From Pseudobacteriovorax antillogorgiicola (lineage in GTDB: Bacteria; Bdellovibrionota_B; Oligoflexia; Oligoflexales; RGVZ01): a DNA stretch of 13,369 bases. Shown here piece by piece: positions 1-6,908 of this stretch. The stretch lies in the NCBI GenBank assembly GCA_945897695.1, contig CAMDGW010000052.1:1-13369 (forward strand), written 5' to 3'. The position numbers were made by a program, and so were the translations under genes. Position 1 is the stretch's first letter. Each line of letters opens with the position of its first letter. Below the pieces are notes generated by a model, which ran no database searches, was not told the origin of the DNA, and saw nothing but the letters and a program-made list of their open reading frames with translations.

Positions 1-220
1 GACGTATCTGGTCTCGGAAAATATCCTTTGTAAATTGATAATTTTCGTCGCCGATACGAAACCTATACTCGGTGTCCATCTCGCAGGCTTCCACAATCGG
101 GTTTGCGCTGCCGCGGGGGAAAACTGTACAAACCTTGGCTGCTATAGCAACCTCAGAAATACTCATGCCCAGCACGATTGCACTGAGCTTCGCCCAATTC
201 CCTTGGATGTTCCTTACCAC
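1..220 (-). CDS. Secreted protein of unknown function, 5' part only (runs off left edge)
   Basis: An open minus-strand frame begins at a GTG at 220 and stays open for 73 codons to the window edge, so the C-terminus is missing. A purine-rich Shine-Dalgarno-like stretch (AGGGAGGG) lies 3-4 bases before the GTG. An in-frame ATG at 238 would also work but has no ribosome site. The N-terminus reads as a signal peptide: a short basic start (MVRNIQGNWAK), a hydrophobic core at residues 12-27, and a likely cleavage near AIA-A at 25-28. The first mature residues include Cys31 and Cys46, which could form a disulfide in the periplasm. I do not recognise the family. The upstream region is shared with the divergent DsbA-like gene. 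A plus-strand ORF covering the same DNA looks like a shadow. The call rests on the signal peptide, the ribosome site and the uninterrupted frame. Confidence 0.55.
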   Translation of the reverse strand, partial: MVRNIQGNWAKLSAIVLGMSISEVAIAAKVCTVFPRGSANPIVEACEMDTEYRFRIGDENYQFTKDIFRDQIR

Positions 221-442
221 AAACCCTCCCTGAGCCATCGGTCAAGTGCCGAGGATCAGTGGGGGTGGTCGGAGAATTTTCCAGAAAGTTAAGAGATTTT
301 TGAGAAAACCCGCAGTTGAGGGGAGAAGTTACGAAAAGTAATGGTTTTTTTTCTATTAGCAGGGGAAATTAAGTTGCTTTAAGCTGGGTACCGTGCTCAG
401 ATAACTGTCAGCATTTTCACTATTATTGGAGAGTAATTCTTT
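221..442. other. Divergent intergenic region
   Basis: This 222-bp AT-rich spacer separates the left-edge secreted-protein gene (minus) from the DsbA-like gene (plus), and must hold both promoters. I could not pick a convincing -35/-10 pair. A TATTAT at 421-426 resembles a -10 box, but it lies only 22 bases before the ATG and would place the transcript start inside the ribosome site. A T8 run at about 343-350 follows a weak 5-bp hairpin (around 327-341) and is not called as a terminator. Confidence 0.5.
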
Positions 443-1504
443 ATGAAGCTAACGGCATTGAGAGTTTGTCTTGGGCTGGCAACAATACTTGGCGCAGGTA
501 GTGCAATCGCTGCTGAGCCAGCGTTCAAAGTTTATGGAACGTCTGTGAGCATGGATGAGGTTGCCAAGGAAAAGCAAGGTGACTTCTACGAAATTGAGAA
601 AAAGAAGTATGAGCTGATCGAAAGTATGGCTTACGAGAAGTTCATGGAGAAGTTCTGGGAGAAGAAGGCTGCTGATCAGAAAACTACGGTTGCTGAAGCG
701 CGCCGGGTTTACATGGAAAAAAACGCCAAAGTTTCAGACTCAGAAGTGAAGCAGATGGTAGAAAAGTACAAAGACAACCCTCAGTTTGCAAAGTTTAATA
801 AAGACGAACAGCAGAAGCAGGTTCGTGAGTTTCTTCGGGATCGCTCCTCCCGCAATGTTGAAATGGACATCATTAAGCAGGGTCGTAAAAGTGGTGATCT
901 CGCGATCTCATTTCCTGAGCCTAAAGAACCTGTTTTCGCGATCGTACTGAATGATGCCGACCAGACTCGTTATGGACCAGGCGCTGATGATATTAAACCT
1001 ATCGTATGTGATAAGATGTCATGTCCGATCACAATTGTTGAATATAGCGAATTCCAGTGCCCATTCTGTTCAAAGGCGATGCCGGCAGTTAAGCGTATCT
1101 TAACCGAGTATAGGGGCAAGATTAGCTGGACTGTTCGTGACTTTCCGCTAAGTTTCCACGATCGAGCTCGTCCAGCTGCGGTTGCAGCACACTGCGCTGG
1201 TGATCAGGGTAAGTACTGGGGCATGTACCAGGCGATGTTTGATAATCAAACTGAACTTCAGGATGAGCACCTTAAAAAATATGCTCTTAAGCTAGTTGCT
1301 AACAAAGGCAAGTGGGAAGATTGTTTTAAGAACGCCTCCGCCAAGAATCCAGTTATCGACGCAAATATGGAGTCTGGAATGAAAGTTGGAGTGACGGGTA
1401 CGCCAGCATTTTTCATCAATGGACGCCGTTTGAGTGGCGCACTTCCTTATGAAGAATTCAAACGTGTCATCGACGAAGAATTGACTCGTCGCAAAAAGAG
1501 CTGA
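443..1504 (+). CDS. Periplasmic DsbA-like thiol:disulfide oxidoreductase with SurA-N-like N-terminal region
   Basis: A 353-residue exported protein, probably acting in the periplasm to form or rearrange disulfides. Residues 1-24 form a signal peptide with likely cleavage after AIAA. Residues about 25-160 are highly charged and helical and resemble the N-terminal helical domain of SurA/PpiC-type chaperones, without a peptidyl-prolyl isomerase domain. Residues about 185-350 are a DsbA-like (Thioredoxin_4) domain. The active-site motif CPFC is at C206-C209, following EYSEFQ. The cis-proline loop is GVTGTP, with Pro321. Four further cysteines, C189/C194 just before the core and C251/C294 in the helical insert, could form structural disulfides. 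The ATG at 443 is preceded by GGAGAG at 428-433. The gene stands alone, with a terminator directly behind it. The family call is firm; the substrate is unknown. Chaperone-like binding by the N-terminal part is inference. Confidence 0.88.
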   Translation: MKLTALRVCLGLATILGAGSAIAAEPAFKVYGTSVSMDEVAKEKQGDFYEIEKKKYELIESMAYEKFMEKFWEKKAADQKTTVAEARRVYMEKNAKVSDSEVKQMVEKYKDNPQFAKFNKDEQQKQVREFLRDRSSRNVEMDIIKQGRKSGDLAISFPEPKEPVFAIVLNDADQTRYGPGADDIKPIVCDKMSCPITIVEYSEFQCPFCSKAMPAVKRILTEYRGKISWTVRDFPLSFHDRARPAAVAAHCAGDQGKYWGMYQAMFDNQTELQDEHLKKYALKLVANKGKWEDCFKNASAKNPVIDANMESGMKVGVTGTPAFFINGRRLSGALPYEEFKRVIDEELTRRKKS

Positions 1505-1532
1505 GCTGGTCTGATAAGCTAAGTTTTTGAAG

Positions 1533-1569
1533 AAAAATGGAGGGCTGCAATGCAGGCCTCCATTTTTTT
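1533..1569 (+). terminator. Rho-independent terminator after the DsbA-like gene
   Basis: A near-perfect inverted repeat, GGAGG-G-CTG / CAG-G-CCTCC with a CAATG loop and one G/G mismatch, spans 1539-1561 and is followed by ATTTTTTT. The A5T before the stem also pairs with the T tract, so the hairpin could work from either direction. It lies about 30 bases after the stop codon at 1504. Confidence 0.85.
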
Positions 1570-1741
1570 GTCACCTATCTTCAATAATTTCAGTCTGTTA
1601 ATATTCTCTTGAGTTTTGCAGGGTTGACACCAGAGTGTATGGCTGGCAAAAGTGGGACACAAACTCGATTATATTTTAATCACAGTGGCTGCTTTAAGGC
1701 AGATGTGGCTCGAGCCTTTTCCAAGCTTTAAAGGATGTCTC

Positions 1742-2824
1742 ATGTTTGCGATAAAACTTTTAAAAACTTACGCTTGGGCAATCAGTATGTCGCTCGCCCT
1801 TTTACTGCTGGCTAGCGAAGACACCCGTGCCTGTACTACTTTTAGTTTTACAACAGGTGCTGCTACGTATGTCGCTAAAAACTATGACTGGAGCAAAGAA
1901 GATGGCTTGATTTACGTCAATAAGCGCGGTGTGGCAAAGCAATCCCTAGCGGTATTTCCGCACGACAAAGTTCTGACCTGGATCTCAAAATTTGGAAGCT
2001 TGACCTTTAACCAATACGGTCGTGAATTGCCGAACGCTGGTATGAACGAAGCTGGTTTGGTTGTGGAAGTGATGGAGCTTGATTCATCAAGATATCAGCA
2101 AAATAGCTCGGAACCATCACTCAACGAAAGCCAATGGGTTCAGTATATGTTGGATAATGCAGCTTCCATCAGAGAGTTAAAGAATCTGGCCGCCAGGGTT
2201 CGAATTTCAAAAATTCTTGTGCCTCTTCATTATATGGCCTGTGATTCTTCGGGCGCATGTGTAGCGGTTGAGTCCCTTAATGGTCGCCTTGTTGTTTCTG
2301 ATCAGAGTGATCACAGAACCAAGGTTCTCACGAATCACGAGTATGCCGCCTCCCTTTCCTATCTTAAAGGATTTGAAGGATTTGGCGGACATTCTCCCGC
2401 TCCCTTAGGGTACGGATCTCTCGAACGATTTGTTCGAACTGCATTTTTTCTCAATGCTAGCAGCAGTTTCGACGATTCTGACAATGTTGCGAAAGGATTT
2501 CAAGGGTTGTCTTCCGTTAATACTCCGATAACGCAGTGGAGTATTGTCTACGACTTGCAAGCCAAACACATTTTTTTCAAATCGCGCTCAGCTCCTCTAG
2601 TCAAGAAAGTCGACATGAGCGCCTTTAATTTTGAATGTGCAACGCCGGTTTTGGCTTTGCCAATGCTTAATGGTCGTTTATCAGGTGACATTACAGCTCG
2701 TTTTGTACCCTACAGTTACAAACAGAATGCCGATCTTGTTCGAAGATCTTTGTCGGGGTCTGTTTCAGAAGAGCTCATTGAGGCTGCGTCAGGATTGCCT
2801 GAGACTACATCGTGTAAACTGTGA
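1742..2824 (+). CDS. Exported linear-amide C-N hydrolase (choloylglycine hydrolase / penicillin V acylase family)
   Basis: An N-terminal-nucleophile hydrolase that should cleave linear amides such as bile-salt conjugates, penicillin V or N-acyl homoserine lactones; the substrate cannot be read from sequence. I place the start at ATG 1742, which has AAGGA about 7 bases upstream and begins a clear signal peptide. A GTG at 1652 in the same frame would put 30 extra residues before that signal. The product is 360 residues. The signal peptide ends ...EDTRA, immediately followed by Cys31, the expected catalytic nucleophile (CTTFSF). Other family landmarks are NYDW (Asp49), GMNEAGL at about 100-106, the TNHEY loop (Asn198) and a late TQWSIVYDL strand. 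Lys replaces the Arg that precedes the aspartate in classic bile-salt hydrolases, which is common in broader amidase members. The protein is probably periplasmic and is transcribed alone. Confidence 0.87.
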   Translation: MFAIKLLKTYAWAISMSLALLLLASEDTRACTTFSFTTGAATYVAKNYDWSKEDGLIYVNKRGVAKQSLAVFPHDKVLTWISKFGSLTFNQYGRELPNAGMNEAGLVVEVMELDSSRYQQNSSEPSLNESQWVQYMLDNAASIRELKNLAARVRISKILVPLHYMACDSSGACVAVESLNGRLVVSDQSDHRTKVLTNHEYAASLSYLKGFEGFGGHSPAPLGYGSLERFVRTAFFLNASSSFDDSDNVAKGFQGLSSVNTPITQWSIVYDLQAKHIFFKSRSAPLVKKVDMSAFNFECATPVLALPMLNGRLSGDITARFVPYSYKQNADLVRRSLSGSVSEELIEAASGLPETTSCKL

Positions 2825-2859
2825 TCGAATCTTAATTAAATAAAGCGATCACGGTTTTT
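2821..2859 (+). terminator. Terminator hairpin spanning both convergent stop codons
   Basis: A perfect 7-bp inverted repeat GTGATCG ... CGATCAC (2821-2827 and 2846-2852), with a short inner CTT/AAG pairing, is followed by GGTTTTT. It contains the TGA of the amidase (2822-2824) and the TAA of the facing minus-strand gene (2832-2834). Only the plus direction has a U tract, so it should terminate the amidase transcript. Confidence 0.65.
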
Positions 2860-4145
2860 ACTGCATTATTAAAAGATTTTTCGGCTTTTTCGCTGGCGGG
2901 TTGAATCATCTCAGAGACCCCGTCTGACACTCGTTCACCAATAATAGATTTTTGGATGGCCTCAAGCGGATTGAATGGCCTGACGTTTCGTTTTGTATCG
3001 ATGATCTTCCAACCAAACGTATAGGTCTTAACCATTACGGGTAGCTCAGATGAGGCTGGATCCACTTCTAGCGTGGCTAGTTTGATTCCAAGGGAGGAAA
3101 TCATCATTTTGAAATTATTTAGGCTCAGGGCCGACGCAAATGCCTTTTTATACCAGGACCCTGTCATCGTGGCACTCACGGTAGGTATAGTTTCGACGCG
3201 AGAAATACACCTATCACCTGTGCAGACATTACCCTCCAGGTTCAGTTTATTGAGTGGGCCAAAGCTTACTTTTAAAATAGCCGGGCTATTGGGGGCACCA
3301 GACTCGTCATACACTCTCTGAAATCTTACGTGAAGTATGTCACAATTTTCTTTTTTGGGCTGATAAGTGATTGACTCGATCGAAAGGTCATCCATCGTTT
3401 CCTTCGGGAGAGTAAATCCTATGGGGATCATGCTCACGGATAAATCAGTACCTATTTTCCGGTTGCGATCAATTGAAACTCCAGCATTGAAATGAAGTGG
3501 AACCCATATTCCTGGATTCATATCACGTAACTGGGAGTACACAGTCTTTGCTTCCTCTACAAGAGAGAGCGCGCCTCCAGGAACTTCCTCTTCTCGAGCA
3601 GTTTCCATGGAAATCAGTTGCGTACCAATCTGAATAGAGAACGGATTGTCATTTCTGGAGTCCCGGCTGAGAGATGGGCTCAAAATTTTAAAGAGCATTC
3701 CAAAAATACTGCTGTTCACCGGCAGTATCTTTGTACCAATACTTCGCGATGTCCAAAAAAATTCCAAATGATTTTCGGCGTGATCAGATGAGGGGGCCCT
3801 TAACCGCCTATGAATATGTCGCACTTTGTCAGCCATGATGAGATCCATATTCAGCAACATTTTCCGCAGGGTGCTGATGGGGCCAGTCGATGCCGTGCCC
3901 GAAAATCCCGCATCCTTTGCTGTGCCGTAAAATTGCTGGCCAAGGCTTTTTAGAGAGCTTTCGCGGATAGCTTCTGAAAAAGTTTCAACCATAAGTCGAC
4001 GCGTCGCGGGATCAATCTGTCCTGACCTGGATGTGACCATGAGCGGATGATAATTTTGCGTTGACTGACTCAAAGCAGGTTGTGCGATGGCAAATAGCGA
4101 CGACCCCAGGAGTATCAGAGTTTTAATCGTTGATACCAGCATCAT
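2832..4145 (-). CDS. Secreted protein of unknown function, coupled to the lipase-like gene
   Basis: A 437-residue protein that I do not recognise. The N-terminus is a signal peptide with a hydrophobic stretch at residues 3-24 and cleavage near the ALSQ at 24-27. No transmembrane segment is evident in the rest. Residues 260-330 look like alternating beta strands and include Cys268 and the close pair C308/C313, which could be a disulfide. The C-terminal 60 residues look helical and amphipathic. Its ATG overlaps the TGA of the upstream hydrolase gene as ATGA, with a GGATGGG ribosome site inside the end of that gene, so the two are almost certainly translated together. This suggests a shared job, perhaps as partner, inhibitor or secretion helper of the hydrolase; that is inference from context only. 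A second ATG follows the first directly. Confidence 0.75.
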   Translation of the reverse strand: MMLVSTIKTLILLGSSLFAIAQPALSQSTQNYHPLMVTSRSGQIDPATRRLMVETFSEAIRESSLKSLGQQFYGTAKDAGFSGTASTGPISTLRKMLLNMDLIMADKVRHIHRRLRAPSSDHAENHLEFFWTSRSIGTKILPVNSSIFGMLFKILSPSLSRDSRNDNPFSIQIGTQLISMETAREEEVPGGALSLVEEAKTVYSQLRDMNPGIWVPLHFNAGVSIDRNRKIGTDLSVSMIPIGFTLPKETMDDLSIESITYQPKKENCDILHVRFQRVYDESGAPNSPAILKVSFGPLNKLNLEGNVCTGDRCISRVETIPTVSATMTGSWYKKAFASALSLNNFKMMISSLGIKLATLEVDPASSELPVMVKTYTFGWKIIDTKRNVRPFNPLEAIQKSIIGERVSDGVSEMIQPASEKAEKSFNNAVKTVIALFN

Positions 4146-5602
4146 AATCCCATCCGGTTTATCGCGGTTTCAAGAATAGCATCGACAATGGCAGTCCTGG
4201 GTAGATCAGACCGCGGGGCATGTCCGCCGGCTGCTGATGAGCTTGAAAATCCAAGAGCCAGATGATCAAGAGCAAGGATTCCCAAAAGACTGGTAGTAGA
4301 ACCTTTTGGAACAACTCCTTTAGGTAGAACGGAGTGCTCCAACGCTACGCAGGAATCACTGAGAGGGAACCGGTTATAATTCGTAATAGAAGTCAGTTCG
4401 GCCGTATGCGTCACGTCTTGAGAGCCTGGCTGAGTTATCATGTAGCCATCATTGTCTGTGGTCGTGAGCGGAAAAGCTTCTAGTTTTGCGATATCGAGTA
4501 CGGCAGCCATATGAAAAATGGGAAGTTCTCTCTTTCCCGTCATTGGGTCTGAGGTGGGCCGAGAAAGGTCCCAAGTCTTCACTTTTTGCTCTAAGAATAC
4601 CTTGCGAACACTAGGTACCAGAGATCTAACCCCTTCTCTCACAGTTTCAAACTCAGGTCCGGTATATAGCGGTATGATTTTTTGAGCCACAGCACTGCTG
4701 TTTCCTAGGGATGCGCCTGCGCCAAACGTAAGCATTGTTCCTAGTAAAGAGCGATTGAATTCACTCATTTCACCACGATTTTTTGCCAAGGATTCGATCA
4801 GCGGGTGGACCATATTCATTGGCAGGCCGCCACCAAAGGGAGACCCAACCGTAATCAGCGCCAACGTTCGTTCGCGAATATCGGGATATTCAGCTAGTGC
4901 ATGCAGTATACTAGTGCCACCTTTTGAATATCCCCAGAAAAGATAACGGTGTTCTTTCGTTTTGCTTGACTCGAGTTCAGTAAATTTAGCGTGAAATTTC
5001 GGCGCACAGATGTCATCACTGGCAAATGAATTAGGTGCGCATTCGTGCCTTAACACCCGAAGGTCACCGTTTTTCAATTCATTCGTAAAGACCTTCTGCC
5101 AAAGTTGGCGCGTGTCAAAAAGTGCGCCAGATTCGGTGAGGTGACTGCCAAAACCACCTGCCATGACAAATGTGATGCCGAGGTTCTTCTTTTTTGCTGC
5201 GGCCAGTAGCTTGCGCATTCCCACAGTTGTTGAATCGATCGGATTTAATGAGGACTTCACACACAGATTGTGCCTTTGGGAGGGCTCAAATAGGTTTTGC
5301 TGAAGCAATTCATAGGGAGATTTTGAGTCGTAAATTTGGTCGATGAATTTTTTCATTGACCCCGAAACTGGCAGTACGGCTAGTTCTGCTGCCGTTTTGC
5401 AGCCAATTCGTGCTGAAAGCGCCTTGAGCAAACTATCGTCAGTTTCGTAGCTGAAGTCTCGCAACTCGATGATGTCTTGTTCGCTGCTAGCTAGGTCAGA
5501 TCTGGGGCCAAGCCTCTTTGCAGGGGATTTACAGCCGGGAAATATCAGTGATAGGCCGAATATCCAGGAAAGGGGAATTGTGAAATTTTTCATTTTCGAC
5601 AT
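4142..5602 (-). CDS. Putative lipoprotein alpha/beta hydrolase (lipase/esterase-like)
   Basis: A 486-residue exported protein with an alpha/beta-hydrolase signature. The first 24 residues form a lipoprotein-type signal: hydrophobic residues 8-23, then Cys24 in FPGC. This is a loose lipobox because Phe and Pro occupy the -3 and -2 positions. Upstream of the catalytic part, residues 25-140 are unassigned. The nucleophile elbow is GYSKGG with Ser226, preceded by a hydrophobic strand and by VMAGGFGS at 146-153, a likely oxyanion-loop region. TVGSPFGGG at 251-259 is the strand after the elbow, as in lipases. Near the C-terminus DNDGY and DHLALG (His447) resemble the acid/His end of lipase triads. 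The start at 5602 has only a weak AGGT ribosome site; ATG 5593 is an alternative. It is the first gene of the two-gene unit. The lipid or ester substrate is unknown. Confidence 0.72.
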   Translation of the reverse strand: MSKMKNFTIPLSWIFGLSLIFPGCKSPAKRLGPRSDLASSEQDIIELRDFSYETDDSLLKALSARIGCKTAAELAVLPVSGSMKKFIDQIYDSKSPYELLQQNLFEPSQRHNLCVKSSLNPIDSTTVGMRKLLAAAKKKNLGITFVMAGGFGSHLTESGALFDTRQLWQKVFTNELKNGDLRVLRHECAPNSFASDDICAPKFHAKFTELESSKTKEHRYLFWGYSKGGTSILHALAEYPDIRERTLALITVGSPFGGGLPMNMVHPLIESLAKNRGEMSEFNRSLLGTMLTFGAGASLGNSSAVAQKIIPLYTGPEFETVREGVRSLVPSVRKVFLEQKVKTWDLSRPTSDPMTGKRELPIFHMAAVLDIAKLEAFPLTTTDNDGYMITQPGSQDVTHTAELTSITNYNRFPLSDSCVALEHSVLPKGVVPKGSTTSLLGILALDHLALGFSSSSAAGGHAPRSDLPRTAIVDAILETAINRMGL

Positions 5603-5851
5603 TGCCGGTGACCTGCGGTATTTTTCTCAAGGTTCTGGGAGTATTTGGAAATTTTATCATATTAGTTGAGAGGTGGGTTGGGGCTCAGGTCCAATTAGTT
5701 TGGCTTTCCTGGGGGGGGGCGATAATCCGGAAGATTCGAGTAAGTCACTGATTGTATGTGTTTTTTAAAGTTTTTTCTTAAGTTACTTACAAGTTATCCG
5801 AACACCCACATGCGGCCAGGGTTTGGTTGCCAGCTACTAAGGGACGGATCT
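5603..5851. other. Divergent intergenic region with a G9 tract
   Basis: This spacer separates the lipase-like gene (minus) from the PilZ gene (plus). A run of nine G lies at 5711-5719. On the minus strand TATGATAAAAT (about 5653-5663) is the best -10-like element for the hydrolase unit, but no matching -35 box was found. No convincing promoter was found for the PilZ gene. The frame extending the PilZ gene back to ATG 5756 looks non-coding. Confidence 0.5.
5711..5719 (+). repeat. Homopolymeric G9 tract
   Basis: Nine consecutive G residues lie in the spacer between the divergent lipase-like and PilZ genes, about 110 bases before the former and 130 before the latter. Such tracts are prone to slippage. 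Here the tract is outside any coding frame, so a length change could only affect expression. Confidence 0.9.
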
Positions 5852-6253
5852 ATGTCAGAGGGCAGGCGCGAAAATAGAAAAATGGTGCGGTTGATCCTCG
5901 ATCAGCCGCTTAATGTTTCCATTGGATCTTTGGGCGCTGATATTCGTTACGAGTTACAAACTCGTAATGTTTCGTATACGGGATTTTTTCTCGATTTCGA
6001 AAAGCCGGGACGGTTTCCATTTACCCCGGCCTCTATCATGGAAATTTGGATTGATCTTGAGGCGGGCAATCGAATTTTTTTTAATGGCAAAATGGTCCGC
6101 AAGGTTATGTCGGGTGATCCAGGATCTGACATTACGGGACCTGGCATTGCAGTGCGTATCATCCAGATGGATTCAAAAACAGAGCATCAACTCAAAGAAT
6201 TCATTGATCGCAAGATAGCGGAAAAACAGCTTCACAATAATAAGTCCGCCTAA
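5852..6253 (+). CDS. PilZ-domain protein, likely cyclic-di-GMP binding
   Basis: A 133-residue single-domain cytoplasmic protein. Both PilZ ligand motifs can be read: RxxxR at R5-R9 (RRENR) and D/NxSxxG at N39-G44 (NVSYTG), the arrangement that in the family binds cyclic-di-GMP dimers. The following strands alternate as expected for the PilZ barrel, and residues 105-133 form a charged C-terminal helix. The start is ATG 5852, with AAGGGA at 5839-5844 upstream; the frame is open back to 5756, but that extension has no ribosome site and poor coding character. There is no second domain, so it probably acts by binding a partner in motility, adhesion or polysaccharide control. No partner gene is adjacent. 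It converges on the redoxin gene, with about 30 bases between them. Confidence 0.82.
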   Translation: MSEGRRENRKMVRLILDQPLNVSIGSLGADIRYELQTRNVSYTGFFLDFEKPGRFPFTPASIMEIWIDLEAGNRIFFNGKMVRKVMSGDPGSDITGPGIAVRIIQMDSKTEHQLKEFIDRKIAEKQLHNNKSA

Positions 6254-6283
6254 TTTCACGAAAATTCAAGATTGCGTTTGAAC

Positions 6284-6853
6284 TCAATACTTGGGCTCGT
6301 GGCCAGGCTTCCATTTTATGTTGCAGCCAAGGCTAGGTTTTTGTTCGGATGTCACCCGTTCACTTGCTAAAACTGCGTCTAAAGCTGCTCGCAGATCTTT
6401 ACCAGTGACTGGGACTTGATTGGATGGGCGGCTATCGTCAAGCTGCCCACGGTAAACGAGCCTGTGATCCTTATCGAAAAGATAAATATCGGGAGTGCAT
6501 GCGGCTTTGAAAGATTTAGCGACGGCCTGTGTTTCATCAAATAGATAAGGAAACGTGTAGCCAGCCTTCTCTTTTTCAATTTTCATCTTTTCTGGAGCAT
6601 CATCGGGATAATTTGCAACATCGTTACTATTGATGGCAAGGACTGCGACGCCCTTAGACGTGTATTCTTTTGCGAGAGTCGCTAATTGATTGCGAACGTG
6701 AATGACAAAAGGACAATGGTTACAAATAAACAAGACAAGTAGAGGCTTACCTGCAAAGTCTTTATCACTAATAATTTTATTGTTCGTATCCGGTAGTGAG
6801 AACGGAGGTACCGGAGTACCAAGTTCGAGCATGTAAGATGGTGTGCGAGCCAT
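6284..6853 (-). CDS. Thioredoxin-like/AhpC-TSA family protein (CNHC active site)
   Basis: A 189-residue soluble redoxin with no signal peptide. Residues 10-40 are the AhpC/TSA-type N-terminal strands (GTPVPPFSLPDTNN). The active site is CNHC at C44-C47, followed by PFV. The cis-proline region is CTPD, with Cys119 and Pro121. The motif set matches the PRX-like redoxin group in which CNHCPFV is typical; their substrate is not established. The likely role is cytoplasmic disulfide or peroxide reduction. The start is ATG 6853, because the GAGGAG ribosome site at 6861-6866 sits ideally before it. An ATG at 6868 would place that ribosome site inside the coding region. It is the last gene of the probable pseudo-helicase/MBL/redoxin operon, 55 bases after the MBL gene. 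Confidence 0.85.
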   Translation of the reverse strand: MARTPSYMLELGTPVPPFSLPDTNNKIISDKDFAGKPLLVLFICNHCPFVIHVRNQLATLAKEYTSKGVAVLAINSNDVANYPDDAPEKMKIEKEKAGYTFPYLFDETQAVAKSFKAACTPDIYLFDKDHRLVYRGQLDDSRPSNQVPVTGKDLRAALDAVLASERVTSEQKPSLGCNIKWKPGHEPKY

Positions 6854-6860
6854 GGTGATT

Positions 6861-6866
6861 CTCCTC
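6861..6866 (-). promoter_or_regulatory. Ribosome binding site that fixes the redoxin start
   Basis: GAGGAG on the minus strand lies 7 bases before ATG 6853. The in-frame ATG at 6868 overlaps this site, so initiation there is unlikely. Confidence 0.75.
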
Positions 6867-6908
6867 ATTCAGTTCCGACGACCGTTCTGTCACAAAGTTA
6901 AAATGTGG

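Noticed and set aside
35..292. Plus-strand 85-codon ORF at the left edge
   Set aside because: It has no ribosome site and odd composition, and it lies antisense to the better-supported secreted-protein frame. It is treated as a shadow.
326..350. Hairpin GTTAC-GAAAA-GTAAT followed by T8, terminator-like
   Set aside because: The stem is only 5 bp, AT-rich and contains a G-T pair, and no supported plus-strand gene lies upstream.
1624..1629. TTGACA as a -35 box for the amidase gene
   Set aside because: No -10-like hexamer at 16-18 bases downstream; chance match not excluded.
1652..1741. GTG 1652 as start of the amidase
   Set aside because: It would place 30 residues before an otherwise standard signal peptide, and the ATG at 1742 has a proper ribosome site.
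6265..6282. TTCAA/TTGAA hairpin with a short T run after the redoxin gene
   Set aside because: The stem is 5 bp of mostly A/T pairs, too weak to call a terminator.
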